Positions 18,171 to 27,900 of a stretch of DNA of 64,000 nucleotides are shown piece by piece; the stretch's first letter is position 1, and the number at the start of each line of letters is the position of its first letter. The stretch is from Prochlorococcus sp. AG-409-G20 (GTDB lineage: Bacteria; Cyanobacteriota; Cyanobacteriia; PCC-6307; Cyanobiaceae). The stretch is taken from contig QCJW01000004.1 in the NCBI GenBank assembly GCA_003215775.1, forward strand, positions 1 through 64,000. Direction: 5' to 3'. A program made the translations under genes and the position numbers. The notes below the pieces were generated by a model, which was not told where the DNA came from, did not search any database, and was given only the letters and a program-made list of their open reading frames with translations.

Positions 18171-19958
18171 TTAATTATTTCCTAATCCAGTTTGTACCTT
18201 CCATAAGTCATAATATGTTCTCTTGTTATTTATTAGATAGTTGTGATTTCCAATTTCAATAATTTTGCCTTTATCCATGACAACTATTTGATCTGCATTC
18301 CTTACAGTACTTAGCCTATGTGCTATTACAATTGTTGTTCTATCCTTAGTTATCTTTGCTAAAGATCGTTGTATGGCAGCTTCTGTTTCATTGTCAACAG
18401 AAGCTGTTGCCTCGTCTAAGATCAGTATAGGGGCGCTTTTAAGGATTGCCCTGGCTAGTGCAATCCTTTGACGTTGGCCTCCCGAAAGTTTTTGGCCACG
18501 TTCTCCGATCATTGTTTCGAAGCCTTCAGGAAGATTATTTATAAATTCGGATGCCTCTGCAAGATTAGCTGCATTAATAATTTCCTCGTTATGAACATTC
18601 TTTGTACCATATGAGATGTTGTCTCTTATGCTCCCATGGAACAAGTAAACCTCCTGACTTACTAATGCGATAGACCTTCTTAAATCTTCCAATTTATAGT
18701 TTTCTATGGGTTCTTTGTCTAATGTAATTGTTCCTTTATCTAAGTTGTATAGCCTTAGCAATAACTTCACTAAGGTACTTTTACCTGAGCCAGTTGCACC
18801 GACAATCCCAATTGTTTTTCCAGCTGGTATTTTTAAGTTAAAATTAACTAGTAGAGGTAATCTCTCTTGATATTTAAAAGATATATTCTCAAACTTTATT
18901 TCACCAGTTATCTGACTCGGACAAAGACTTTTTTTACCACTTGAGATGTTTATAGGAGTGTCAATTAGATCTAAAACTCTATTTGTTGAAGCCATAGATC
19001 TTTGATATTCATCTAAAGTATGTCCAAGGGTTGTTAAGGGCCATAAAAGCCTTTGAGTTATAAATACTAGAAAACTATATGAACCAACTGCTATGTCACC
19101 TCTCCAAGCTTTAATTCCGCCAATTATCAGTATTGCTAAGAAAGCAAAAAGAATTGCAAACCTTATTAGAGGGATAAATGCAGCAGAAAGTTTGATTGCC
19201 TTTCTATTGCTATCCCTATACGAATGACTTTCTCTTCTAAGTGATTCAAGCTCCCATGATTCAGTGGCAAAACTCTTTATGGTCAGTATCCCTCCTAGAT
19301 TGTTGCTTAATCTTGATGCAATATTCCCAGCTTTGTCTCTAACATCTTTATACCTTGGTGCGAGTTGCCTTTGGAACCGAATTGAGCCAACGAAAATTAT
19401 AGGTATAGGTATAAAAGCAAATAGAGCTACCCCTGGAGCAATCAATGCCATTGCTCCTCCAACTAGAAGAACTGTTACCAATAATTGAAGTATTTGATTT
19501 GCCCCATGATCCAGAAATCTTTCGAGTTGATTGATGTCATCATTAAGCACAGTCATTATTCGACCTGAATTGTCTTCTTCAAAAAATGCCATTTCGAGCT
19601 TTTGGAGATGTGCGTAAGCCTTGATTCGAAGAATATGTTGTGCTGTTTGGGCCAAATTTCTCCAAAGTAATCCATATAAATATTCAAATAATGATTCTGC
19701 GCTCCAGATTAAAAAAGATCCAACAGCTATGACTCCTAGCTGCATAGGCACTGAGGAAAACCCAAGTGAGCTAAGCCATGAGTTCTCTTCACGAACTACA
19801 ACATCCACAGAAAGTCCTATTAAGGCTGGAGGTGCAAGATCAAATAATTTGTTTAGTACTGAGCAAAAAGTTGCAGCAATTATCAGATGGTATTGCTGTT
19901 GCAGATTGCTTAACAGCCTTCTAAGAGAATTATGGCCAGGCCTGGTTCTTGAGGACAT
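18171..19958 (-). CDS. ABC transporter, fused permease/ATPase (MdlB/MsbA type exporter)
   Basis: A 595-residue half-transporter of the ABC exporter class: an N-terminal six-helix membrane domain (about 20-310) followed by an ATPase domain with Walker A GATGSGKST (near 382), the signature LSGGQRQRIALARA (near 490), Walker B ILILDEATASVD, and the H-loop IVIAHRLSTV. It would work as a homodimer. Orientation and substrate cannot be deduced; relatives move lipids, peptides or drugs. It converges on the PsbP-like gene (56 bp apart). The gene stands alone. Confidence 0.9.
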   Translation of the reverse strand: MSSRTRPGHNSLRRLLSNLQQQYHLIIAATFCSVLNKLFDLAPPALIGLSVDVVVREENSWLSSLGFSSVPMQLGVIAVGSFLIWSAESLFEYLYGLLWRNLAQTAQHILRIKAYAHLQKLEMAFFEEDNSGRIMTVLNDDINQLERFLDHGANQILQLLVTVLLVGGAMALIAPGVALFAFIPIPIIFVGSIRFQRQLAPRYKDVRDKAGNIASRLSNNLGGILTIKSFATESWELESLRRESHSYRDSNRKAIKLSAAFIPLIRFAILFAFLAILIIGGIKAWRGDIAVGSYSFLVFITQRLLWPLTTLGHTLDEYQRSMASTNRVLDLIDTPINISSGKKSLCPSQITGEIKFENISFKYQERLPLLVNFNLKIPAGKTIGIVGATGSGKSTLVKLLLRLYNLDKGTITLDKEPIENYKLEDLRRSIALVSQEVYLFHGSIRDNISYGTKNVHNEEIINAANLAEASEFINNLPEGFETMIGERGQKLSGGQRQRIALARAILKSAPILILDEATASVDNETEAAIQRSLAKITKDRTTIVIAHRLSTVRNADQIVVMDKGKIIEIGNHNYLINNKRTYYDLWKVQTGLGNN

Positions 19959-20093
19959 ATGTATTAAAGGGTTTCCCTCGGCTAAGTAGTAGAGGGAGTG
20001 GAATATGAATCAAATTTAGCTTTTTACTGTTCACATATTCCCCATTTTCTGATCTTTCAGCTAAAAAGAATATAGAGTCATTTAAATTCTTTT

Positions 20094-20291
20094 ATGTCTC
20101 GTTCCAGAGCTTTCAATAGATTTAATCGTCTAGTTGCAAAAAGACGAAGGATGTCTTTGCGTGCAGGCTTGCCTTCTATGAAAGATGGCTTTTTCAAAGA
20201 ATCGCAGACAATAGATAACTCTAAAGGGATGAAACTGGAGGTACTAGAAAAAGATATTCCTATTGATTTACTTGAATTAGAGGCAAATTAA
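20094..20291 (+). CDS. Small basic protein, unknown function
   Basis: A 65-residue protein with a highly basic N-terminal half (RAFNRFNRLVAKRRRMSLRAG) and an acidic C-terminal half ending LELEAN. The basic part suggests nucleic-acid or ribosome contact, but I do not recognise a family. It has a stand-alone position: 135 bp after the divergent ABC exporter start and immediately followed by a strong inverted repeat at 20293-20354 that probably ends its transcript. The clean domain split and the terminator at its stop support a real gene. Confidence 0.55.
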   Translation: MSRSRAFNRFNRLVAKRRRMSLRAGLPSMKDGFFKESQTIDNSKGMKLEVLEKDIPIDLLELEAN

Positions 20292-20292
20292 T

Positions 20293-20354
20293 TGTAATGA
20301 GAAATACCTATAAGTAAGTATTTTTAAGTACAGATAGGTATTTCTCAAATTACA
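20293..20354. terminator. Bidirectional terminator hairpin between two convergent genes
   Basis: Arms GAGAAATACCTAT (20299-20311) and ATAGGTATTTCTC (20334-20346) are perfectly complementary over 13 bp. Outer arms TGTAAT (20293-20298) and ATTACA (20349-20354) add 6 bp after a 2-nt bulge, with a 22-nt loop. The structure sits between the stop of the small basic gene and the stop of the RRM gene, with TTTATTT following on the plus strand. It is best read as a shared transcription terminator. Confidence 0.75.
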
Positions 20355-20359
20355 TTTAT

Positions 20360-20656
20360 TTACCAACGGTTGCCGCCACCGCCACCACCGTTTCCTCGTC
20401 CTCCGCCTGAGCGTTCACGAGGTGTCGCCTTGTTGACTCGGATCATACGGCCCATCCATTCAACATCTTGGAGATCATCTATGGCTTTTTGTTCGTCTTC
20501 ATCATTGTTCATTTCGACGAAAGCAAATCCTCGTTTCCTACCTGTTTCTCTATCGAGAGGGAGGCTACATTGCTTGACCTCGCCGTATTGGCTGAAAAGA
20601 TCGAAGAGGTCATCCTGTTCAGCTTGGAAAGATAAGTTTCCGATGTAAATGGTCAT
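20360..20656 (-). CDS. RNA-binding protein, RRM with glycine-rich tail (Rbp family)
   Basis: A 98-residue single-RRM protein of the cyanobacterial Rbp type. RNP2 is IYIGNLSF (residues 3-10) and RNP1 is KRGFAFVEM (about 42-50), both with the aromatic residues that stack on RNA. The tail after residue 80 is rich in Gly with Arg and ends NRW. In other cyanobacteria such proteins are induced by cold and help localise photosystem mRNAs to the thylakoid. The gene has a long upstream gap (20657-21287) with repeats that may form its leader, consistent with post-transcriptional control. Confidence 0.92.
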   Translation of the reverse strand: MTIYIGNLSFQAEQDDLFDLFSQYGEVKQCSLPLDRETGRKRGFAFVEMNNDEDEQKAIDDLQDVEWMGRMIRVNKATPRERSGGGRGNGGGGGGNRW

Positions 20657-21287
20657 TCCTAGAGGGACTGGTGGATTTTGATCAGAGAAGCGTTGGTCCT
20701 AAAAGGAAAGTCCTTTAATGCTGAAGCCGAGAAGCTGAAGCTGGGGATCGAGCCGTTTGGAGCCTAATAGCTGAAGCTGATGCTTTACCAAGCTACAGGA
20801 ATTATTTTGTAAATACAAAGAATTAGATAAATCAATATCCTTTTTCTGATTAATCAGTTGATGGAATCTTGCTTAATGATTTTCCGAGTTGGGTTTTTAA
20901 ATCTAAAATCTTTAAGAATTTGATTTTAGCGAAATCTAGAGTTTCCTTGGAGAATAGAAGATGTTGCTATCTAGATCAGAAGCAAAGCCTTCCTTAATAG
21001 AGTTAAAGTTCAGATTTCTTTCTGGTTTTTGTTTCGTAACAAACACTAGCATAATTAACTTTGATCCTATTATCATTTTTCTTATATGAACTAAGAATAT
21101 ACATGTCAGCATGCATCTTAGAGACTATGATCTTGAGACTCTTGGTTTTGACCTAAACTTTTCAATCTAATAGTAAGTTATTAGCTTTTGTTAGTAGTTT
21201 TACTATCTAGAACAATTGAAAAATAGGCTAGAATGAAATAGATGTTGAATGTAAATATTTTTCTATTAAAACTACAATATTTCTTTG
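20657..21287. other. 631-bp gene-free stretch; likely RRM-gene leader and promoter, with repeats
   Basis: No convincing ORF. Next to the RRM gene lies a short hairpin, AAAGG-AAAGT-CCTTT (20702-20716). Three copies of GCTGAAGC occur at 20720-20727, 20734-20741 and 20770-20777. A 12-bp palindrome CTGATTAATCAG is at 20846-20857. The region from about 20660 to 20800 is markedly richer in G and C than the AT-rich remainder, which suggests a transcribed structured leader for the RRM mRNA. The rest (about 20860-21287) holds the 3' flank of the DEAD-box gene, where I see nothing else. Confidence 0.4.
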
Positions 21288-23114
21288 TTAGGCTCTGTTT
21301 ATTTGCAACTCTTTGTTCATGACTCTTAATTTTTTTAGATCATTAAAGGTTTTTACTGGCATACCCTTTGGGAGATCCACAAAACTAAATGATTCATGTA
21401 TTTGAATTCGCCCAATCAGTTTTCCTTGTAGTCCAGCTTCATTAGCAATTGCGCCAACAAGATTTCCAGGTTTGACTCGATCTCGATGCCCTACCTCAAC
21501 TCGAAAGCGCTCCATATGGCTTTCAGGAGGGCGGCTTGACTCACGATCTCTATAACGACTGTTATGCCTATCTTCTCGTCTATCACTTCGACGATTCTTA
21601 GAAGGGTTGTATCTCAACCAGCTTTCGTCTTCTGTAGCAAGCAAAGGTTTGGTACCGATAGCAAGATTAATTGCAGCAAGGGCTAGTTCTTTGGGTTCTA
21701 ATGTCAATTCAGTCATAACATTGTCTAGGAGTTTTTCTAATAATTCTTTCTCTCCTTCATATTCCCTTTTCGTTGATGCTGCCTCTAGTAGACGTTTTTG
21801 GAGATTGGCTAATCGATTCTTGTTGATAGCCTCATTGTTTGGAATTTGCATCTCTTGAATTGACTGGCCAACAGCGCGCTCAAGATTGCTTAAGAAGCGT
21901 CTTTCTCTATGTGTAACAAATAGGATTGCTTCTCCTGTTCTACCTGCGCGGCCAGTTCTTCCAATTCGGTGGACGTATGCTTCGCTATCAAAGGGCATGT
22001 CATAGTTTATAACTAGTTCGATTCTTTCTACATCTAACCCTCTTGCTGCAACATCGGTAGCCACAAGTATATTTATCCCTCCATTTCGTAGACGTTCAAT
22101 TGTTCTTTCTCTCTGTGTTTGAGGAACATCACCATTTAATACAGCTACATCGTGACCACTAGCTTCTAAACCCTCTGCAATAGTCAAGGTAATTACTTTT
22201 GTGCGGGCAAAAATTATTACTCCTTCACTTGTAACAGCTTCAAGGACTCTTTTTAAAACTTCGAGCTTATGACTATTTTGTATGGTTATGAATTTTTGGC
22301 TAATTAGAGAAGGTTCCTTTGATTGAGGTTTAATAGTTATCTCAGCAGGTGAATTCAGATAACGTTTGGATAGTCTTCTTATCTCCGATGGCATGGTTGC
22401 TGAAAGTAAGATCATTTGTCTTTCATTAGGTAACTTGTCTAATATCCATTCGACGTCGTCAATAAAGCCCATCCTTAGCATCTCATCAGCCTCATCTAGA
22501 ACGAGACTTTGTAGTTGTGATGTGTTTATGGTTTCTTGTCTCATGTGATCCATAACACGTCCTGGGGTACCAACTATTACGTCAACTCCTCTTCTGAGTG
22601 TATTTATTTGAGATCGAAAATCAGCTCCTCCATATACCGCTAAAACTTTCAATTTTGGATGCCCGGCTGCATATGCACGAAATGAATCTGCAACTTGCAT
22701 TGCTAATTCTCTGGTTGGGGCCAGAACTAAAACCTGGGGAAGTTTTGAGCCTCCTTTAATCCTTTCTAATAAAGGGAGAGCGAATGCAGCAGTTTTCCCA
22801 GTTCCTGTTTGGGCTTGGCCAACTAGATCACGGCCTAGCATCAATTCTGGGAATACAGCTTTTTGTATTGGAGAAGGCTCTTGGTATCCTTTCTCTTTGA
22901 GTGTTTTTAGTAACGCATTGCTGAATCCAAACTCTTTAAACCCGGAAGGGATAGAAGATTGTTTTTCTTTGATTTCAGAAGAAATTCCCTGAGTTTCGGA
23001 CTCGTTTTGATCTTGTCCTAAAGATTCTTGCGCTTCCATTGAAGTGGAGTCCACTTTGGGAATTTTTATATCTTCGGGAGAAGAGATAGATTCGTTTTCT
23101 TTTGTAGTAGTCAT
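21288..23114 (-). CDS. deaD: DEAD-box ATP-dependent RNA helicase (DeaD/CsdA-like)
   Basis: A 608-residue RNA helicase. After a charged N-terminal extension of about 55 residues come the Q motif (GYQEPSPIQ), motif I AQTGTGKT (101-108), PTRELA, the DEAD box in VLDEADEM, SAT, and the C-terminal domain motifs ending in HRIGRTGRAGR. A DbpA-type RNA-binding domain (about 535-603) follows an Arg-rich linker with RRSDRREDR. Such helicases remodel structured RNA in ribosome assembly and cold adaptation; cyanobacterial CrhR is the comparable redox/cold-regulated case. It is near the RRM gene on the same strand, a cold/RNA theme, but separated by 631 bp. Confidence 0.95.
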   Translation of the reverse strand: MTTTKENESISSPEDIKIPKVDSTSMEAQESLGQDQNESETQGISSEIKEKQSSIPSGFKEFGFSNALLKTLKEKGYQEPSPIQKAVFPELMLGRDLVGQAQTGTGKTAAFALPLLERIKGGSKLPQVLVLAPTRELAMQVADSFRAYAAGHPKLKVLAVYGGADFRSQINTLRRGVDVIVGTPGRVMDHMRQETINTSQLQSLVLDEADEMLRMGFIDDVEWILDKLPNERQMILLSATMPSEIRRLSKRYLNSPAEITIKPQSKEPSLISQKFITIQNSHKLEVLKRVLEAVTSEGVIIFARTKVITLTIAEGLEASGHDVAVLNGDVPQTQRERTIERLRNGGINILVATDVAARGLDVERIELVINYDMPFDSEAYVHRIGRTGRAGRTGEAILFVTHRERRFLSNLERAVGQSIQEMQIPNNEAINKNRLANLQKRLLEAASTKREYEGEKELLEKLLDNVMTELTLEPKELALAAINLAIGTKPLLATEDESWLRYNPSKNRRSDRREDRHNSRYRDRESSRPPESHMERFRVEVGHRDRVKPGNLVGAIANEAGLQGKLIGRIQIHESFSFVDLPKGMPVKTFNDLKKLRVMNKELQINRA

Positions 23115-23303
23115 GTTAAAAGTCCTTGACCTGATTGATCCTTCAAATCAGGCAGGCAACTTACAATCGGTATATAACCGCTAACGTGTTGACGCGCCTT
23201 ATTAAAGGTTTCGATTCCAATTTATCATCTCATCATGCATATCCACTTGTTTTCTAAAACAAGTCTTCTTTGGATCGTACAAGATTAATAAAAATCTCTA
23301 CTA

Positions 23304-24989
23304 TTAGATCTTAGGTATAATTAGATCTAATTTCTTTCTCGCTCGTGTAATAGCTGTGTAAAGTAATTTTATCTGAAGATCTTTTTCCATTGAAGTTTCA
23401 TTTTTAAGTTCAGAGACCTTTTTTGGTTCTTCTGGCCATAGAACAACTACCTTGTTTGCTTCACTTCCCTGTGCTTTGTGAATTGTAATTGCGAAGGCGG
23501 GTTCAACTATGCTTAATCGAGCTGGGTTGATCAGCTTTGTTATTAGCTTGTTGTCTTCAGAAAGGACTGCAAATAGTAACTGACGGTTTTTTTCATTTTG
23601 AATGACTACTCCAATATCACCATTAGCAAGTCCCAAATCGTCTCGATTCTCTCCGCAAATTACGGGAGTACCTATTGGCCATTGTGTAATACCTTCTGTA
23701 AAATCTTTACCTAGTAGGGTTTTATGAATATGGTTTACACCCCATAGTCCATTCCTTTTGGGACACAATACTAAGAACTCTTCTAGGCAATTTATAAGTT
23801 TTTCGGCAACATAGGATTCTTTGATTGTTGGATTGTTAGTTTCTTTTGTTGAATCTTTGTATAAGCTGCTGATACTTTCAAGTTTTTTGTGGTGATTTTT
23901 AAACTCTTCAATAAGAAAACTTGGGAGTTGATTTGGATTGCCTTGATGCTTTTCTACATTTCCTTTGTTATTGTTTTGCTCGAGTTCGTCCCAGAAGTGA
24001 TACAAACCATTAATACGAAGACTATTACTCAATAAGGCGAGTGCACCATTGTTTCGATAATGCTTTTCAAGGTGAATGGCTCCAGTACTAAAACTTCTTA
24101 CTATATTTTTATCTTGTAGCTTATGCCATATGGCTCCACTACCAATAGGAGGTAGTTGATTGGGATCACCTATCAAGATTAATTGAGTTTTTTGAGGTAA
24201 TGCTAAGAGTAGGACTTGTAGTAGTTCAACTTCAACCATTGACATCTCATCTATAACTAATAAGTCAAGTTCTAGAGGGTTGTCTTTGTTCCGACCGTAT
24301 CCCCCTCCTTTTGATTGAAGCCACCTATGAAGTGTCTTAGATGGGATCTCGTTTAAAAACTCAAGCTCAAAAGAATTTAATTTACTAAGACTTCTTTGAA
24401 TACTATCTTTTAATCTCCTTGAAGCTTTCCCAGTTGAGGCTGCAAGACCTATTTTGATTTTACCCCTATGAGAAAGTGCTTTTTGAAGCATTGCCGAAAC
24501 AGTACTGGTTTTTCCAGTTCCAGGCCCACCGCTAATTAAAATAACACCATGTTTTTGTACTGCTTGAACAGCAGATATTTGCTGACTATTAAGTTGATCC
24601 TCTAAATTATTATTGGATAATTTGATGGGAGAATTTAGACATTTAGGCTTAATTTTAGATCGATTCAATAACTCATTAATTACTTCATACATTGTGTTAT
24701 GCCAACGTCGCCAGCTTATATGATTGTCTTTTAGAATTATTGGTGAGAATTCCCCTTCAAGCCATCCACTTTGTACTAGCGCTTCTTTGTGGGAGTATGG
24801 CCATCCAGAAGTTTTCAATTGATCTTGTAGTTCATATGAATCTAGATTTACCTCAACTTCTCCACGAGATAATGCATTCATTAAGACATTCACTATATCT
24901 TCAAGGTGAGGCGAGATTTTTCTAGGAGGAATACGTTTTAACAAAGTTCCATATAAAGCCTTACTTATGTCATTATTAGTTTCGCTCAT
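23304..24989 (-). CDS. recD: Exodeoxyribonuclease V alpha subunit RecD
   Basis: Superfamily 1B helicase of 561 residues, the fast 5'-3' motor of RecBCD. Walker A is GGPGTGKTST (154-163), Walker B/motif II is LLVIDEMSMVE, motif III is LILIGDPNQLPPIGSG, and the C-terminal UvrD-like motifs are AITIHKAQGSE and YTAITRARKKL. The start lies only 2 bp downstream of the recB stop, so the two are co-translated. Length is close to the family norm; all helicase motifs are intact. Confidence 0.95.
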   Translation of the reverse strand: MSETNNDISKALYGTLLKRIPPRKISPHLEDIVNVLMNALSRGEVEVNLDSYELQDQLKTSGWPYSHKEALVQSGWLEGEFSPIILKDNHISWRRWHNTMYEVINELLNRSKIKPKCLNSPIKLSNNNLEDQLNSQQISAVQAVQKHGVILISGGPGTGKTSTVSAMLQKALSHRGKIKIGLAASTGKASRRLKDSIQRSLSKLNSFELEFLNEIPSKTLHRWLQSKGGGYGRNKDNPLELDLLVIDEMSMVEVELLQVLLLALPQKTQLILIGDPNQLPPIGSGAIWHKLQDKNIVRSFSTGAIHLEKHYRNNGALALLSNSLRINGLYHFWDELEQNNNKGNVEKHQGNPNQLPSFLIEEFKNHHKKLESISSLYKDSTKETNNPTIKESYVAEKLINCLEEFLVLCPKRNGLWGVNHIHKTLLGKDFTEGITQWPIGTPVICGENRDDLGLANGDIGVVIQNEKNRQLLFAVLSEDNKLITKLINPARLSIVEPAFAITIHKAQGSEANKVVVLWPEEPKKVSELKNETSMEKDLQIKLLYTAITRARKKLDLIIPKI

Positions 24990-24991
24990 AA

Positions 24992-27900
24992 TTAAATTAT
25001 GTAGTTTCCACCTTTCTTGAATAATTCATCAAGTTGTAAAACAAGCTCAACGGGAGCCGATTCAATAAATAATCCTGGTAGATTATCATGATGTAAACTA
25101 CTATCAATAGTAGTCATATCGGGAATACCTCTTAGGAAGAAATAAATGTAGCCTCCTAAGTGTTTAGATGGTGAATAGTCAGGAAGCCTCCATAAAAGAA
25201 ATCTATGCAGTGCAACTAGATATATGTGAGCCTGAAGAAGATAATGGTGTTTGAACATCTGTCTTCCCATTTCTTCTTGAGAATAATTAATGGGACCGCA
25301 ACTCATGTCCTTTGCATTCGAATTACTTTTACCAATCCAGTTGCTTTTCCAGTCGGCCACCCACCAGCGAGCTTTAGAAGTATCTTCTTTATCAGTAAAT
25401 ACAAGGTCAATTGAACCTGTTAGGAAGCCTCTGCTAACAAAGTTTAGTTCTTCTATTGCTTTAGAATAACTCCCACCAAGCCTTGAACTTGAGAAATTTT
25501 TAAATATCTCAGCGATACTTTTTGCTGTAATTGTAGATCCTTCTAGCGCAATAGGCATATCAAAAGTAAGTTCGGGTATCCTACGTTTTTCATCTAATTC
25601 ATTGAGTTTTAGATCTCCAAGTAAACCTCCCATAGATAGTTTAAGCAATCTATCGAAACCACTTTGAATAGATTTTAGGTGAGATAATTCTAAACCAGCT
25701 CTAAGCAGTTCTTCGGTAATTAATCTAGTTGATTCTTCACTTGTGGTTGATTTTTTAAAATCTAATTTCTCTAGTATTTTGTGAAGACATTCTCCAGCCA
25801 AAGTACCTCTTGGAAATGTTTCTAGTGGACCACTTTCCGGAAATAAATACTCCTTTGTATTTTTAATATTAAAATATGAGTCTTTAAACTCTTCTTTAAG
25901 AGATGAGCTTTCATCTTCAGAATACTGATCTCTATCTTTGCTTTCACTTATATCATAAGTAAGAATGTTTTCACTAAGAGAGTTCGTATGATTTGTACTA
26001 ATCCATGAGGAGTAACTACTTCTTCCCCAACTTTGATCTAATTTTAGGGAAGGAGTTGGACCAAGGGATAGAACTTCTTTTGATTTCTTGGGATTCCACC
26101 TTCTATTTATAGCGTTGGAAGAAACTAGGCGAATTGATATTGGAATTTCATTTTTGTTGAACCATCTAGTCATTTTTTCTTTCTTAAGCTCTTGAATATT
26201 GCTTTTAATTCCTGCTGGCCCAAAAAGAAGACTGGTAAGGGGGTTCCCTTCTTGTTTTAGACCTCTAGCCCAAAATATAATTAACTTATCGCTAGCTCTT
26301 GTCAGAGCTACATAAGCTAACCTTTCAGCTTCTTGAAGAGATTCTTTCTTGGAATTCTTGAAAATCTTCTGGTCATTACTCCATGCACTATTAAGCGAAA
26401 TAATCCATTTTTGATTCTCGCAAGATCTCCATAATGGTCCTTGGTGATCTGGAGGGGATTGCCATAAATAAGGACATATGACTATTCGATACTCCAGACC
26501 TTTGCTTCTGTGAATCGTTACTACGTTTACTGCACTTTCTGCGATGTCACTATGTGGTTTCCGTCCTTCTGGTATTGAGTTGGTTGGCTGAAGACGTTGT
26601 TGTTTAAGCCAATGAGCTGCTCCAATTGCATTTAAGCCTTGGAGGTGTCTTGCTTCTTCGATAATTTGTGCTGATTGTTGTAAATCCCCTAGCATCCTCC
26701 CTCTGATTGACAGGTCAGCTATTTTTTCGCCTTCTAAAAGGTTTGCTAAGCACCCCAAAATTCCCAATGACTCAAAATTTCTCGACCAATATTCAAAACG
26801 AATTGCCAATTTATCTAAATCACCATTAATTTCAGCACTTTGAAGTTTCTCAGCAGACCATTGCATTAGAGGAGAACACGCTAGAAGACGTAGCTTCCCT
26901 GAGTTTGATGGATCTGCTAGGCAATTTAAAAACCTTTGCAAAACATTTGCTGATTCACTTGATAAAACGTCTCCCTGATTAATTAGTCGGCTGGGAATAC
27001 CTACAACCGTTAGTCCTTGTCGAATCTCATTAGCCTGGTCATGCCTACCTACGAGAATACATATATCGTCAGCTGATATTTCATTGATGTCATCTTCTAG
27101 TAGTTCGAGTACCCTGTTTGCTACTGCAGTTGGGATTATTTTCTCAAGCTTACTTTTAGAACATAAAGTCTTTTCTTTATTCTCATTGTGTGAATCTAGC
27201 TCTTTAGGTATGAGAACTTCAAGAGGGTCTTTTATGTCTTGTAATAATGACTCTTCTTGCTCGATACGAGGCGTTAATATCGGGATGTAGAGGTTTGAAT
27301 GTATTAAGCCAGTCTTAAATAGTTGATTAATTCCTTTCATAAGTGAGGGAGATGCGCGGAAGTTTTCTAATAGTTCATCTATTCGGTCGACCTTTGCTTT
27401 AGCCATAATATATGTATTCAAATCACCCCCTCTAAATCTATAAATTGCTTGCTTTGGATCACCTACCATAAGCAGAAGATGATTTGAACTATTCCCAAAT
27501 ATTGTTTCTAGAAGACGCCATTGAAGCGGATCCGTGTCTTGAAATTCATCTATTAACGCTACCTTGTAACGTTGCCCTAATTTTTGAAAAAGTGATAAGC
27601 TTTGACTTCTTTTATTATCTTGGTTGATTAATTTATTGTTTTTAGGGTCTAATGCTTTAATGATTTCACTATAACTAATTAGGTTTAGTTGCTTTCTTCT
27701 CTTGGATAGTATATTTGATGTCCAGTAAAGTGCATGTTTCCATACTTCTTCAGCTGGACCATCCCAAAGCTCTGTTATTGTTTGTTGCAACTTTGGCTTT
27801 GGCAGATGAAAATGGATTTTGTTAGATCTACTTGATGCCTCGAATAATTTCTTAGGATGAAAATAATCAATTAAAAGTTTTTGCTGCCTAATTTCTTCAT

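Noticed and set aside
20846-20857. 12-bp palindrome CTGATTAATCAG as operator
   Set aside because: The same word occurs inside the 59-aa gene near 48147, so it may be chance in AT-rich DNA; no clear promoter context.
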